Origin: Mucilaginibacter sp.
Lineage (GTDB): Bacteria > Bacteroidota > Bacteroidia > Sphingobacteriales > Sphingobacteriaceae
NCBI RefSeq assembly: GCF_028288185.1
Contig: NZ_JAQBOF010000019.1
Location: forward strand, 1 to 64,000
Reading direction: 5' to 3'
Length of the DNA stretch: 64,000 nt
This document shows, in pieces, positions 1 through 9,690 of this stretch. The notes beneath the pieces were generated by a model. That model was not told the origin of the DNA and did not search any database. It saw nothing but the letters and a program-made list of their open reading frames with translations. Both the position numbers and the translations under genes were made by a program. Each line of letters starts with the position of its first letter. Position 1 is the stretch's first letter.

Positions 1-2195
1 AATCTCGGAGTTTCTTTTCCAACAGGAGGAATGCCGCCTGTTACAAAAATTAAAACATCATATTTTTTACGAAGATCACCGGCATCAATAGCCTTCGGAT
101 AAATCATCTCAAAATTATAATGGTATTGCTCCATTAACCAGCGCACCCAACCGGCCGGAATTGATCCGCCATAGTTGTTCCATATGGCAATGCGTGTAGG
201 CGAAATTTTAACAGCACCGGCGGGCGTTTTGGCTACCGTAGCAATTTTAAGACCCTGGTCAGCTGCTGCTTTTTCAAGTACTATTTTTGACTGAGCCGTT
301 GCAGGAATATAGAAGGTACCAGGTCCATCACCAGGTACGCTGCTTACACCAGCAGGTAAACGGTAAACGCTAACACCGGCTTTTAATAAATCATTAACTG
401 CAATAAAAGCATTGTTAATAGAAGGGCTTATTACATATCCTGCTTTAGCTACAGATGGTATACTAAGTTTAGGCGGAGATTGAATAGTTCCATAAGGTAT
501 CTTTTCAAAAGGCCCTTCAAAACCTTCCGTTATACGGTCGAATTTAACGCCCATTTGAAAAGCGAGGGTCCAGCCGGCAGCGTCATACGGTTTGATTGGA
601 GGGCCTCCCGGATAAAGAAAATCATTCGGGTGATCCTGCGGTTCAAACATATCCATTACATGCGGACGAAATGCCTGATCGTTTTTAACAATGTATGATC
701 CTGCAGCATATTTCTTCCCGGCTACGGTGAAATCTGCGGTAGCTTTTTGTATCTGTATCCCGGATAACATCAGGGCATTAATAAATTTAACTACGGTTGG
801 AAAATCAGCTTGATCAGCAGGAAGTATGTACCCGCGTGCATCCCGGTTAACCGGATCTTTTAATACCTGATCATAATACTTAGCCGGAATATCACCCTCT
901 CTTCCAAAAGCAAACTCACCAGACATATTGTTTGTACTATCTTTTCCGCTTACCACTTTCTCCCTTGCAAAGGCAGTTTTTATAGAGTCAATAAATTTTG
1001 GATAAAATGTCCAATGATCGCCACTTCCACGCTCTATAGAATTTTTACCCATCTTATAAATGTTATAAAGCAATTCAGTACGATATCTGGCAGCATAATC
1101 AAGCACAGCATAGTTTAAAGACACCGAATAATCTATAGATTGGCGAAAATGCCATGTTTGAGGTATAACCGGATTTGGCGTAGCGCCATTAGGAATTAAG
1201 CGCTCGGGCACTAAAGCTATTTTTTGAGGCGTAGGGTTTCCTACAATCTCGGTAAGCAAACCAACCATATTATGGAAATACGGTGTTGTACGTAAGCCAC
1301 CATTCCACCATGTAGAAAACTGAGAACCAGCACGTTGTGTATAACCAGGCTTTCCTTCCACGTTAAGCCGGTTATTCATGGCTGCACCAACGGCGTCAAT
1401 ACTGGTAACAACCAGGGGATCAAATACATAATTAAACGGATCGCGATAAGGCGGCCCTGCCAGAATAGAGCCTGCCGGACCTGACTGATGATGATTATAC
1501 ATAATTTGAGGGATCCATTCTACAAACAGCTGGCGACTGATGTTCTGGCTTTCCTTCATATTCATCATATAAAAATCCCGGTTATTATCGTGGCCGATAT
1601 ATTTTTCGAACAACCTTGGAATATCCATCTTCCGGTTTTTGGGGTCAGCTTCCCGCATGTACCAGTTGGAAAGAAGCTCCATCCCATCCGGATTGGCATG
1701 AGTTAACAGAATAACATCATTTTTTAAAATGTTCATTGTTTCCTCGTCATTGCGGCTTACCAGTTGCCACATGGTTTCAATTAGCTGATGTGCACCAACT
1801 ACTTCGTTTGCATGCAATCCACCATCAATCCACACTACTGATTTTCCTTCGGTGGCCATGCTTTTAGCCTGAGCATCCGTCAGGTCAGCGGCATGTGCCA
1901 GCTTTTGAGATATTTCTTTATAACGATCCAGGTTTTTTAAATTTTCCGGAGAAGAAACAATAAGCATGTATTGATGCCTTCCTTCTTCGGTTAAACCAAT
2001 ATCTACCAACCGGGCACGGTCAGAGGCAGCCAGCTTTTTAAAATAAGCTTCGGTTTGCGTATAAGTTGCCAGTTTATAATCATCCCCTATATTAAAGCCA
2101 AAATGCTCTTTTGGCGAAGGGACTGTTTGAGCTCCGGCTATTACCGAACAAAACAGCAGCGGCAAAACAAGTAATCTGTTAATTTTTCTTCTCAT
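1..2195 (-). CDS. M14-family zinc carboxypeptidase, 3' end cut by window edge
   Basis: Secreted metallopeptidase of the M14 (carboxypeptidase A-like) family; it should remove C-terminal residues from peptides or hydrolyse amide-linked conjugates outside the cytoplasm. Reading the minus strand from the ATG at 2195 gives a signal peptide ending near AGAQ (residue ~23), then the zinc motif HANE (about residues 129-132), THANPDG (~167-173) and a later NHHQSG that can supply the third zinc histidine. Beyond ~400 residues a C-terminal region typical of the large Bacteroidota M14 proteins follows. No stop is reached before base 1, so the protein is at least 731 residues. It is the last visible gene of the SusCD/peptidase locus, 67 bp after the M20 peptidase. 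Family call is firm; substrate is unknown. Confidence 0.87.
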   Translation of the reverse strand, partial: MRRKINRLLVLPLLFCSVIAGAQTVPSPKEHFGFNIGDDYKLATYTQTEAYFKKLAASDRARLVDIGLTEEGRHQYMLIVSSPENLKNLDRYKEISQKLAHAADLTDAQAKSMATEGKSVVWIDGGLHANEVVGAHQLIETMWQLVSRNDEETMNILKNDVILLTHANPDGMELLSNWYMREADPKNRKMDIPRLFEKYIGHDNNRDFYMMNMKESQNISRQLFVEWIPQIMYNHHQSGPAGSILAGPPYRDPFNYVFDPLVVTSIDAVGAAMNNRLNVEGKPGYTQRAGSQFSTWWNGGLRTTPYFHNMVGLLTEIVGNPTPQKIALVPERLIPNGATPNPVIPQTWHFRQSIDYSVSLNYAVLDYAARYRTELLYNIYKMGKNSIERGSGDHWTFYPKFIDSIKTAFAREKVVSGKDSTNNMSGEFAFGREGDIPAKYYDQVLKDPVNRDARGYILPADQADFPTVVKFINALMLSGIQIQKATADFTVAGKKYAAGSYIVKNDQAFRPHVMDMFEPQDHPNDFLYPGGPPIKPYDAAGWTLAFQMGVKFDRITEGFEGPFEKIPYGTIQSPPKLSIPSVAKAGYVISPSINNAFIAVNDLLKAGVSVYRLPAGVSSVPGDGPGTFYIPATAQSKIVLEKAAADQGLKIATVAKTPAGAVKISPTRIAIWNNYGGSIPAGWVRWLMEQYHYNFEMIYPKAIDAGDLRKKYDVLIFVTGGIPPVGKETPR

Positions 2196-2262
2196 AACTA
2201 ATTGTTTATTAATATATTCTAATATTTAAGCAGACGTATACCATTATTTATCTGTAGAAAAA

Positions 2263-3606
2263 TCAATTGGGCATTCCTGCTTCTGTTACCAATAGCAATA
2301 GTGCACGTTGCGTAGCCAGGTAGCCTTTATCATCTAACCACCATTCGCTTAAAGCATGAGCACCACCTGATTTCCCTCCGCTACCAAGCGTAACTGCCGG
2401 AACGCCTTTTGAAAATGGGATGTTTGAATTTGTTGAACCTACACCTAAATCCGGTACTGCATGTACAAAACTTGTGGCAGCAATTGCCCGTTGTATAAAT
2501 GGCAAATTCGGATCTTCTAAACCAGATGGGCGATCCCCGATCAATTTTACATCAACTGTAAGAGGTGGGCCCGAGTGTTTCATTTGGTTCTCTTCCTGTA
2601 ACCCTTTTTGAACGGCATCCTGAAGCAGCTTGTCAATTCCAGCTAAGCGTTCGGGGCTTTCTGATCTCATATCTACTTCCATCCATGATTCAAAAGGAAT
2701 TGAATTTACAGATGTACCACCCCCTATAACGCCTACATTATAAGTAACCCGCACGCCTTTTTCAAACGCAAATTTATCAGCATCTAAAACCCAATAATGT
2801 ATGGCACGAGCCAAGGCATTATGCGGATTGGCCAAACCAAATGCTCCCGAAGAATGACCTCCCAGACCTTTAAAAGTAACCCGGTACCGGTGCGACCCCA
2901 GGCCACGGTGTACAATCCTGTTTATATCGGTACCGTCTATAGCTATATAAGAATCAATTTTACCCGGGCCTTTATCGCTAAAAAGGTTTTTAACACCACG
3001 CAAATCACCCTGCCCTTCTTCGCCTACCGCACCAACAAATAATATATCGGCGTCAGTTTCTATATCGTTTTGTTTAACAGCTTTAAGTACAGTAAGCACC
3101 ATTGCCAGCCCCCGGGTATCATCAGAAATTCCGGGTGCGCATAAAGTGTCGCCTTTACTTTTGACCTTAACATCAGTCCCTTCAGGAAAAACGGTATCCA
3201 TGTGGCCTTCAAGTACAACTGTTCTTTTACCTACACGGCCTTTCCGTTTAGCAATCACATTCCCTACATTATCAATCCATACCGAATCTGCGCCGGCGGC
3301 TTTCATCAATTCAGCATATTTTGTTGCCCTAACCATTTCTTTATAAGGCGGAGCAGGTATTTGGGTAAGCAAAAGATGATCCTGTAGCGTTTGCGGCTGC
3401 AAATCAACAATTGTTTGAAAAGCTTTTTTTACACCTACTTTATTCGCGACAATGCTAACTTCCCGGCTATATTTTTTATCTGCAATAGCCAGTTTTTTCG
3501 TTTCCGGAGCATCTTCCTGGGCATATAGCTCCTGTTGCATGCCTAGCATTAATAAAATCAAGACTAACTTTATCCACTTTCTTTCAAAAAATTTCATATC
3601 TATCAT
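2263..3606 (-). CDS. M20/M25/M40-family metallopeptidase, secreted
   Basis: A dinuclear-zinc exopeptidase of the M20 clan (peptidase T / carboxypeptidase G2-like), 447 residues. Residues 1-30 form a hydrophobic signal peptide ending LYAQ. Metal and catalytic residues are visible: GHMDT (H135, D137), GISDD (D162/D163), GEEGQGD (E196/E197) and a C-terminal GGAHALSEW histidine (~421). A lid domain with GGHSSG lies between. The gene starts 2 bp before the stop of the upstream lipoprotein gene and precedes the M14 peptidase, so it is probably co-transcribed with the SusC/SusD pair. An exported peptidase next to a SusCD transporter suggests that imported ligands are peptides or N-acyl amino acids; that is inference. 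Confidence 0.88.
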   Translation of the reverse strand: MIDMKFFERKWIKLVLILLMLGMQQELYAQEDAPETKKLAIADKKYSREVSIVANKVGVKKAFQTIVDLQPQTLQDHLLLTQIPAPPYKEMVRATKYAELMKAAGADSVWIDNVGNVIAKRKGRVGKRTVVLEGHMDTVFPEGTDVKVKSKGDTLCAPGISDDTRGLAMVLTVLKAVKQNDIETDADILFVGAVGEEGQGDLRGVKNLFSDKGPGKIDSYIAIDGTDINRIVHRGLGSHRYRVTFKGLGGHSSGAFGLANPHNALARAIHYWVLDADKFAFEKGVRVTYNVGVIGGGTSVNSIPFESWMEVDMRSESPERLAGIDKLLQDAVQKGLQEENQMKHSGPPLTVDVKLIGDRPSGLEDPNLPFIQRAIAATSFVHAVPDLGVGSTNSNIPFSKGVPAVTLGSGGKSGGAHALSEWWLDDKGYLATQRALLLLVTEAGMPN

Positions 3607-3608
3607 TT

Positions 3609-4235
3609 TTATTGACTCTTAAATCTTGCTCCTACCCTGCAATCACCAGGTTCGCCACGCGCTTCGTCACAAACATTATTAAAATAGGATACTATCCGCC
3701 TGCCGTCTGTTAAGTTCAGTATAAACTTAAATTCAAAATAATCATTTACTGAAACGGTACTTAAAACCACTCCGGTTATTGTTGCTAACTGTGCAGCCGT
3801 AAAGGTGTAAGTTTTAGGAAACTGGGTAGCCGTATCATAAAGCTTATCTGCCGACCCCACCAGACTTGGAAGCGGAAACTGTGCAATGTTTGGATACTGG
3901 TTTCCGGGATAAGATATTACTATGGGGTAAGCCGGAATACTTGCCTCTGCCTTATTAAAGCTGGAGTAAACCTCAATAGATTTCACCGGCGCCGATAAGC
4001 CATTAAAATCAGTCCAGTTTAAAGTATAAGAAAACTGTTGATTGGCAACAGCAGGATCTTTCAAATTAAAGAAAACTACCTTGCCTGCCTGCCGTGTTGG
4101 CAATGCCGATTTTGTGGTATCAATAGTAACAAGCGGAACGGCAGTATAAGTATAGTTCTGCCATTCGTAATTAACCTTTTTACAGCCAACCATCCCCAAT
4201 AAAGCAAATGATAAGACCATTATGTATTTTTTCAT
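3609..4235 (-). CDS. SusCD-associated lipoprotein of unknown function
   Basis: I do not recognise a named family. The 208-residue product starts with a lipoprotein signal peptide whose lipobox is GMVGC, cysteine at residue 18 followed by KK, so it is probably lipidated and possibly surface-exposed. The rest is beta-rich, with regularly spaced aromatic residues and a Cys pair near the C-terminus (VCDEARGEPGDC). It lies between the SusD gene (62 bp upstream) and the M20 peptidase (2 bp downstream), the position held by SusE/SusF-like accessory binding lipoproteins in many SusCD operons. An accessory ligand-binding role is inference from position. Confidence 0.7.
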   Translation of the reverse strand: MKKYIMVLSFALLGMVGCKKVNYEWQNYTYTAVPLVTIDTTKSALPTRQAGKVVFFNLKDPAVANQQFSYTLNWTDFNGLSAPVKSIEVYSSFNKAEASIPAYPIVISYPGNQYPNIAQFPLPSLVGSADKLYDTATQFPKTYTFTAAQLATITGVVLSTVSVNDYFEFKFILNLTDGRRIVSYFNNVCDEARGEPGDCRVGARFKSQ

Positions 4236-4297
4236 AACTAATTTTTTATGTTATAATATTTCATTTATAGCTAAATATGTTGGTGTTAGTCAGCCGG

Positions 4298-5890
4298 TTA
4301 TTTATTCCAAAAAACAGGAGTGATTTGCTGTGCAACTTGAAGCTGATTTCCATTTGTGGCAAAAAAGGCGTTCGCAGACAATTCTGTTTGAGAATAATAA
4401 AGTCGGAGCGGGAATACGTTAAGTGGTGATAAAAGCGGGCGTAAAACCGGTAAACCTGTTCGTCTGTAATCATTGTACACTTCCATACCATTGCCATAAC
4501 AAGCAATATATTTTTGTGTCATTACCAGGTTTAATTTTCCGGCAGCATCTGTCGCGTCATATTGTGCAAGTAACCTGTTTACATAACCTGTTATTGTTGC
4601 GGCAGGCATTGCAATACCCCCATTTGCAGCGGCATAAGTGCTTACACTGCTTAAATTAGCAGTAACTGCATCACTAAGACTTTGCCTGGCATTATCTCCT
4701 GTATTTAATGTTAAAGCAGCTTCGGCTCTGATAAATTTAACCATAGCATAGGTGATTAATGGCGTAATGCCCGCACCTGTGCCATCTGTGATTGCCACTA
4801 CCTTTGTTGAACCGATAGCACCCGTATTTGTAAGATAAAGGTTGGTTAGTGGTAAGTTATTTATCGGGGCGTTGTCATACAAGCCGCCTGCCGGATAAAT
4901 ACCGAAAGTTGAACGGCGGGCCTGATCCGCAGGTGCTGCTGTACCGTCACCTGGATTACGACCATAATAACCATTACCGTTGCTTGAATTATTTAAGCCC
5001 ACTGTGGCATTTTGCCTGAAAATAAAATACCGCAAACGAGGATCATCAAGACCAAACATCAAATCTATGAACGACTGGCTTTGATAGAAACTTTTACCAG
5101 ACGTGTATTCTGACTTATGCCATGGATGACGATTGCTCGGATTTATAGACGAACCAAATTTAAAGGTAAAATCAGTCGAATTGCTATTGATTAACGGGCC
5201 AGCAATTAAAGTTTTAATTGCCGCGGTTGATCTTGCAGGGTCAACCAAACGGATCTGGTTATACATTTTTAACTTTAATGAGTTAGCCATCGCGACCCAT
5301 GAAGCTTTAGTACCCGCATAGAATACATCCGAGCTATTTGGAACCAAAGTGGTTGCAGTTATTTTGTTTGCATCCGCAATACCGTCATCTAATAAGGTAA
5401 GTAACTTTTCATAAACTGCCGCGCCACCTTCTAAAGCTGGAGCATTATTCTGCTGTCCTAGTTGTGCTTGCGAATAAGGTATATCCCCCCACATATCAAC
5501 CATTAAGCTATATATATATACCTTTTCAATCTTAGCAATAGCTACATAGCCCCATTGTTGCTGCGTTGTTCCGGCGGTTATAATAGCTTCTATGTCATTC
5601 AGCGTTTGGCTATAAAGCCCATCCCAGGAACTACTAAAATCACTGCCTGATTCTTGATAACGGCTTAAAGTACTTGAAGGAATAGTGTGCTGCATAATGG
5701 CAGATGTACCATTTATTATTCCTGTAAAATTACCAGCCATTGATATTTCAGTAGAAGGTAATAATAAAGATAACTGTGCCGATGTTGGGTTGTTAGGATC
5801 TTTGTTTATGTCTACAAATTTTTTGCAGGAGTTGCCTGTTAACAATATAATTGTCAGCAGCAAAATGTAGTTTTTATATCTTAATTTCAT
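4298..5890 (-). CDS. SusD/RagB-family (SusD-like 2) outer-membrane lipoprotein
   Basis: Surface nutrient-binding lipoprotein that forms the lid of the SusC channel. I start it at the ATG at 5890 (530 residues), because this puts a clean lipoprotein signal (LLTGNSC then KK) at the N-terminus; an in-frame ATG at 5923 would add 11 polar residues. Features of the SusD-like 2 subgroup are the opening VDINKDPNNPT after the cysteine, a long helical TPR-like N-terminal half and the YPAGGLYD/RRTGLPVLRP region near the C-terminus. It follows SusC by 36 bp and precedes a small lipoprotein, so it belongs to the same transcription unit. The SusD-like 2 subgroup often accompanies non-glycan loci, consistent with the peptidases downstream. 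Confidence 0.9.
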   Translation of the reverse strand: MKLRYKNYILLLTIILLTGNSCKKFVDINKDPNNPTSAQLSLLLPSTEISMAGNFTGIINGTSAIMQHTIPSSTLSRYQESGSDFSSSWDGLYSQTLNDIEAIITAGTTQQQWGYVAIAKIEKVYIYSLMVDMWGDIPYSQAQLGQQNNAPALEGGAAVYEKLLTLLDDGIADANKITATTLVPNSSDVFYAGTKASWVAMANSLKLKMYNQIRLVDPARSTAAIKTLIAGPLINSNSTDFTFKFGSSINPSNRHPWHKSEYTSGKSFYQSQSFIDLMFGLDDPRLRYFIFRQNATVGLNNSSNGNGYYGRNPGDGTAAPADQARRSTFGIYPAGGLYDNAPINNLPLTNLYLTNTGAIGSTKVVAITDGTGAGITPLITYAMVKFIRAEAALTLNTGDNARQSLSDAVTANLSSVSTYAAANGGIAMPAATITGYVNRLLAQYDATDAAGKLNLVMTQKYIACYGNGMEVYNDYRRTGLPVLRPLLSPLNVFPLRLYYSQTELSANAFFATNGNQLQVAQQITPVFWNK

Positions 5891-5926
5891 AAGTATATCT
5901 GATTTAAATGCCATTGATTTCATATT

Positions 5927-8900
5927 TTAAAAGCTTGCTCTTAAGTTAAACCCAAACCTTTTAGTTGTTGGAACAACAAGGTTATCATAACCTTGAGAAT
6001 TACCTGCACCATTTGAACTCACTTCGGGATCAAAATTTGTGTATTTAGGGAAGTTTGGCGCATAATACCATAGGTTTCGGCCGCTTATCGAAATAGAAAC
6101 AGCTCCGAATGGAGTCTTTTTCAAAACACTCTTTGGTATCTGGTAAGCTAGGGATGCCTCACGCAAACGAAATACTGTAGCATCAAAAACAGAACCTTCA
6201 CTTACGCCACCGGGCCCTAATCCACCGCTGAAGAAATAGTCCTCATAAGCCATGCCTACGTTATTAGGTATTTCCTTTCCGCTTACATCAAGCAATGGTT
6301 TTAGGGTATTCACATTACCTAATACACCGGGAGATACAATTTGGTATTCTCTGCTTTGTGTATCTTTAGTTACACCACGGGCCAGCATATTGCCAATGGT
6401 GCTGGAGTAAAGGGCACCACCGTTTTTCCAATCAAATAATACACTTAATGAAAGACCTTTGAAGCTAAAATTATTTGTAATGCCTAATACAAAATCAGGA
6501 TTAGGATTGCCTATTGCTTTTTGAGCAGGCGAGGTAAGCGGTTTTCCGGTATTAGGATCTATCAATATATTACCTGCATCATCACGTGCATAACCAGTGC
6601 CATATATTTGGCCGTACGGCTGGCCAACAATGTGTACAGAGCCCCCGTAAACAAACTGCTGGTAACCCCCTAAATTATTAATGATGTTTCTGTTACGGGT
6701 AAAATTGGTTGATATATCCCAGTTAAACCCACCATTAGTACGTATAGGCACCAAATTAAGCCCTACCTCAATACCACTATTTGTAGATTTACCTAAATTA
6801 AGTATTTGCGAGGTGTAGCCTGTTGAAGGAGCCGCGGTTACTTCAAATATTTGAGAAGTACTCTTTTTATTATAATAAGTAAAATCTAAACCAATACGAC
6901 TATCAAAAAATTGCAATTCTGTTCCTAACTCCAGCTCGGTAATAAATTCGGGCTTTAAATTATTGTTAGTAAGCAAATCGGTTTGTGTAACCGTGTTAAA
7001 AGTACTACTGTTAGCTGGGGTAAATGGTGTACCTATACCGCCTGTAGTTGAATTAATTAAATAGAATTCTGCTGTTTGGTAGGGTGTTGCTTCATTACCA
7101 ACCCGGGTATATCCTCCTCTTATTTTACCAAAATTAAGTATATTATCGGGCAGTTTTAATGCTTTAGAAAACACGAATGACCCATTTGCTCCACCATAAT
7201 AATAGGTCCTGTTGTTTACAGGCAACGTTGAAGATATATCATTACGACCCACTAAGTTTAAAGAAAGATAATTCTTATAGTCAAAGGTCATATCTGTAAA
7301 AAACGCGTAAAATCGTTGTTCAATAAAATTTCTGTTATTTGTTAATTGTATAGGTGTAATAGAACTTGTATTGGTAATGGTATTTAAGTCGGCAACAATC
7401 ATTCCGTCACCATAAAAAGCTGTACGGCTTGTTAAACGCTGATTAATATTATTACCTACTATCCATTTTAAGGACCAATTTTCTGAGAGCGCTTTTGTGG
7501 CAGTAATCAACAGGGTATTATCAAGTTCCTGGCGGTAAATATTGTCTATTGTAATATTTCCCGGGCTATAAGAAGAAGCACCTTTTCCGCTAACATCTAC
7601 GCGCCTGTCTGTATATCCATTAAAACCGGCAGTATTTTGGATGTTTAACCACGGCAACGGGTCAAATCCTATCACTAAGTTTCCATAATAACGATCGACA
7701 TTACTGGTTGAAACACTATGTTTAACAGACCAGTAAGGGTTATTAATACCAGTATAATCATATACATTACTACCATCTATTGGGTTTTCATAAGGATTAT
7801 TTGTAAGGTCATAACTTGTAGGAGTATACATTAAGGCCGCCATGATAGACCCGCTACCGCCAATAGGAGGTGTTTTTTGATTTGTCTGAACATAATTGAT
7901 AGAGCCGCTTACATAAAATTTATTTTCAAGCTTGATGTTACCGCCCAAATTTATTGAGGTACGGCTAATAGTATTATTGGGGACTACACCAGTATTGTCA
8001 CTTTTGGATATACCGGCCGTAAAGCTGCCTTTTTCGCTACCTGAAGAAATGGAAATAGCATTTTCAAATAAACTACCTGTTTGAAAGAAGTCTTTTACGT
8101 TGCTCTGAGCATACGATTTATAGGGTATCTGGATAGGTGTTACACCATCCGCCTGATAAAATTGAGGAAATACCGCTGAACTAAACGTACGGGTTAACTG
8201 GTGCGGAATAGTTGTACGTGTTGGAAGAATACTTGTAATCCCCGGAAAAGGCTGTCCCCATGATGCATAAACACCTTGCCTGTAATCGTTATTAGTTCCC
8301 TGTCCGTAACTGGTTTGATAATCAGGTAAACCAGAAACGTTTTCAACAGCATAAGATGTGCTATAGGTTATTTCAGTTCCTTTCCTGCTCTGCTTCTTTC
8401 CTGATTTTGTTGTAATTATAATAGCTCCGTTAGCGGCTCTTGAACCATATAGGGCCGCAGCTGCAGCACCCTTAAGAACGGTCATGCTTAAGATGTTGTT
8501 TGGATCAATGTCATAAGCACGGTTAGTAACGGCAGCAGCACCAACGGTGGTGTTACCAACGTTTGCAAAGCTTGAGTTATCAAATGGTATACCGTCCACA
8601 ACAAATAACGGCTGGTTGTTTCCGTTAAGAGAAGAATTACCTCTGATAGTAATATTTGTAGCACCACCTGCTGCACCACCAGATGAAGCAATATTAACGC
8701 CGGCTACTTTTCCCTCTAATGCTCTTAATGGATCCGCTTCTGATTTTTGAGCTAATTTGTCGGCATTAACTGTTGTTACAGAATATCCTAATGAGTTTTT
8801 TCCCCGTTTAATACCGGCTGCAGTTACCACAACTTCATTAAGCCCTTTTGAGTCATCTACAAGTTGAGCATTTACCACAGAGGCATTACCTACTGTTATT

Positions 8901-9499
8901 TCCTGCGTTTTATAACCTATATATGTAAAAACTAAAACACTTTGGTCACCCGAAACAATTAATGAATATTTCCCGTCTATATTTGTAGCGGTACCCTTAT
9001 TGGTGCCTTTAATTAATACGTTAACTCCCGGCAAAGTAGATCCGTCTGTCTTTGATGTAACTGTTCCTGTAATTGTCCGTTCTGCAACATTTATTGGTGT
9101 AATAAGTGTTGCTTTGTCTGAAACTGGTTTGTCATCCTTTTTTAGAATGATGTAACCGCTATTATCATTCACAGTATATTTAATGTTTAATTTAATAAAC
9201 AGCGTATTTAAAATAATACCCAGTTTTTCCTGGCTGGCATTAATAGTAACTTTTGTATTAAGCGGGATCATACTGGAGCTGTAAACAAACTTTACATCAA
9301 CCTTATTCTTAATATTACTTAATGCATCATTTAGCGTAACGTCCTTTACGTTAATTGATAGTCTTTTATCTAAAATCTGTGCATAATCAGGACTTGCGAA
9401 AGCTATACCCGATAATACGGTCAGCGCAATGATTTGTAAAACTGATATTCGCATAAGCTTTATTAAAAAATTCTTTTTCTTTTTCCTACATTTTTGCAT
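5927..9499 (-). CDS. SusC/RagA-family TonB-dependent outer-membrane channel with STN domain
   Basis: TonB-dependent importer of 1190 residues. Order of domains: basic N-terminus and signal peptide (residues ~1-36), STN secretin/TonB signalling domain (~45-120), carboxypeptidase-D-like regulatory domain (~142-215, beginning RTITGTVTSKTDG), plug domain with the RagA-type NITIRGNSSLNG motif (~235-370), then a ~820-residue beta-barrel ending in FNLRASF. The STN domain is what contacts a FecR-type anti-sigma factor, and a FecR and an ECF sigma gene lie just upstream, so the receptor probably reports ligand binding to its own sigma factor. The partner SusD gene follows by 36 bp. An alternative start 15 codons in (9454) is possible. 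Confidence 0.93.
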   Translation of the reverse strand: MQKCRKKKKNFLIKLMRISVLQIIALTVLSGIAFASPDYAQILDKRLSINVKDVTLNDALSNIKNKVDVKFVYSSSMIPLNTKVTINASQEKLGIILNTLFIKLNIKYTVNDNSGYIILKKDDKPVSDKATLITPINVAERTITGTVTSKTDGSTLPGVNVLIKGTNKGTATNIDGKYSLIVSGDQSVLVFTYIGYKTQEITVGNASVVNAQLVDDSKGLNEVVVTAAGIKRGKNSLGYSVTTVNADKLAQKSEADPLRALEGKVAGVNIASSGGAAGGATNITIRGNSSLNGNNQPLFVVDGIPFDNSSFANVGNTTVGAAAVTNRAYDIDPNNILSMTVLKGAAAAALYGSRAANGAIIITTKSGKKQSRKGTEITYSTSYAVENVSGLPDYQTSYGQGTNNDYRQGVYASWGQPFPGITSILPTRTTIPHQLTRTFSSAVFPQFYQADGVTPIQIPYKSYAQSNVKDFFQTGSLFENAISISSGSEKGSFTAGISKSDNTGVVPNNTISRTSINLGGNIKLENKFYVSGSINYVQTNQKTPPIGGSGSIMAALMYTPTSYDLTNNPYENPIDGSNVYDYTGINNPYWSVKHSVSTSNVDRYYGNLVIGFDPLPWLNIQNTAGFNGYTDRRVDVSGKGASSYSPGNITIDNIYRQELDNTLLITATKALSENWSLKWIVGNNINQRLTSRTAFYGDGMIVADLNTITNTSSITPIQLTNNRNFIEQRFYAFFTDMTFDYKNYLSLNLVGRNDISSTLPVNNRTYYYGGANGSFVFSKALKLPDNILNFGKIRGGYTRVGNEATPYQTAEFYLINSTTGGIGTPFTPANSSTFNTVTQTDLLTNNNLKPEFITELELGTELQFFDSRIGLDFTYYNKKSTSQIFEVTAAPSTGYTSQILNLGKSTNSGIEVGLNLVPIRTNGGFNWDISTNFTRNRNIINNLGGYQQFVYGGSVHIVGQPYGQIYGTGYARDDAGNILIDPNTGKPLTSPAQKAIGNPNPDFVLGITNNFSFKGLSLSVLFDWKNGGALYSSTIGNMLARGVTKDTQSREYQIVSPGVLGNVNTLKPLLDVSGKEIPNNVGMAYEDYFFSGGLGPGGVSEGSVFDATVFRLREASLAYQIPKSVLKKTPFGAVSISISGRNLWYYAPNFPKYTNFDPEVSSNGAGNSQGYDNLVVPTTKRFGFNLRASF

Positions 9500-9600
9500 A
9501 CATTTATTTAATTTTTGTTGATTTTCTGATTGAATGAGACAAAAAAATCCCCTTACCCAAACAATGGGTTATTCTTATAGAGAACTAAGGGAAGTATATT

Positions 9601-9631
9601 GCAGAGATGGATTCAGCATCTCTGCTTTTTT
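9601..9631 (+). terminator. Stem-loop with T-run on the plus strand in the fecR-susC gap
   Basis: A perfect 9-bp stem (GCAGAGATG / CATCTCTGC) with a 7-base loop is followed by six T on the plus strand. The flanking genes are both on the minus strand, so as a terminator it would end an antisense transcript; on the minus strand it would be a hairpin in the susC leader without a T-run. Confidence 0.5.
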
Positions 9632-9690
9632 ATTTAGAGAGTTCTTTTTTAAATCATAGGCAATTATCTTAGTTAATCAGTTTAATTAGT

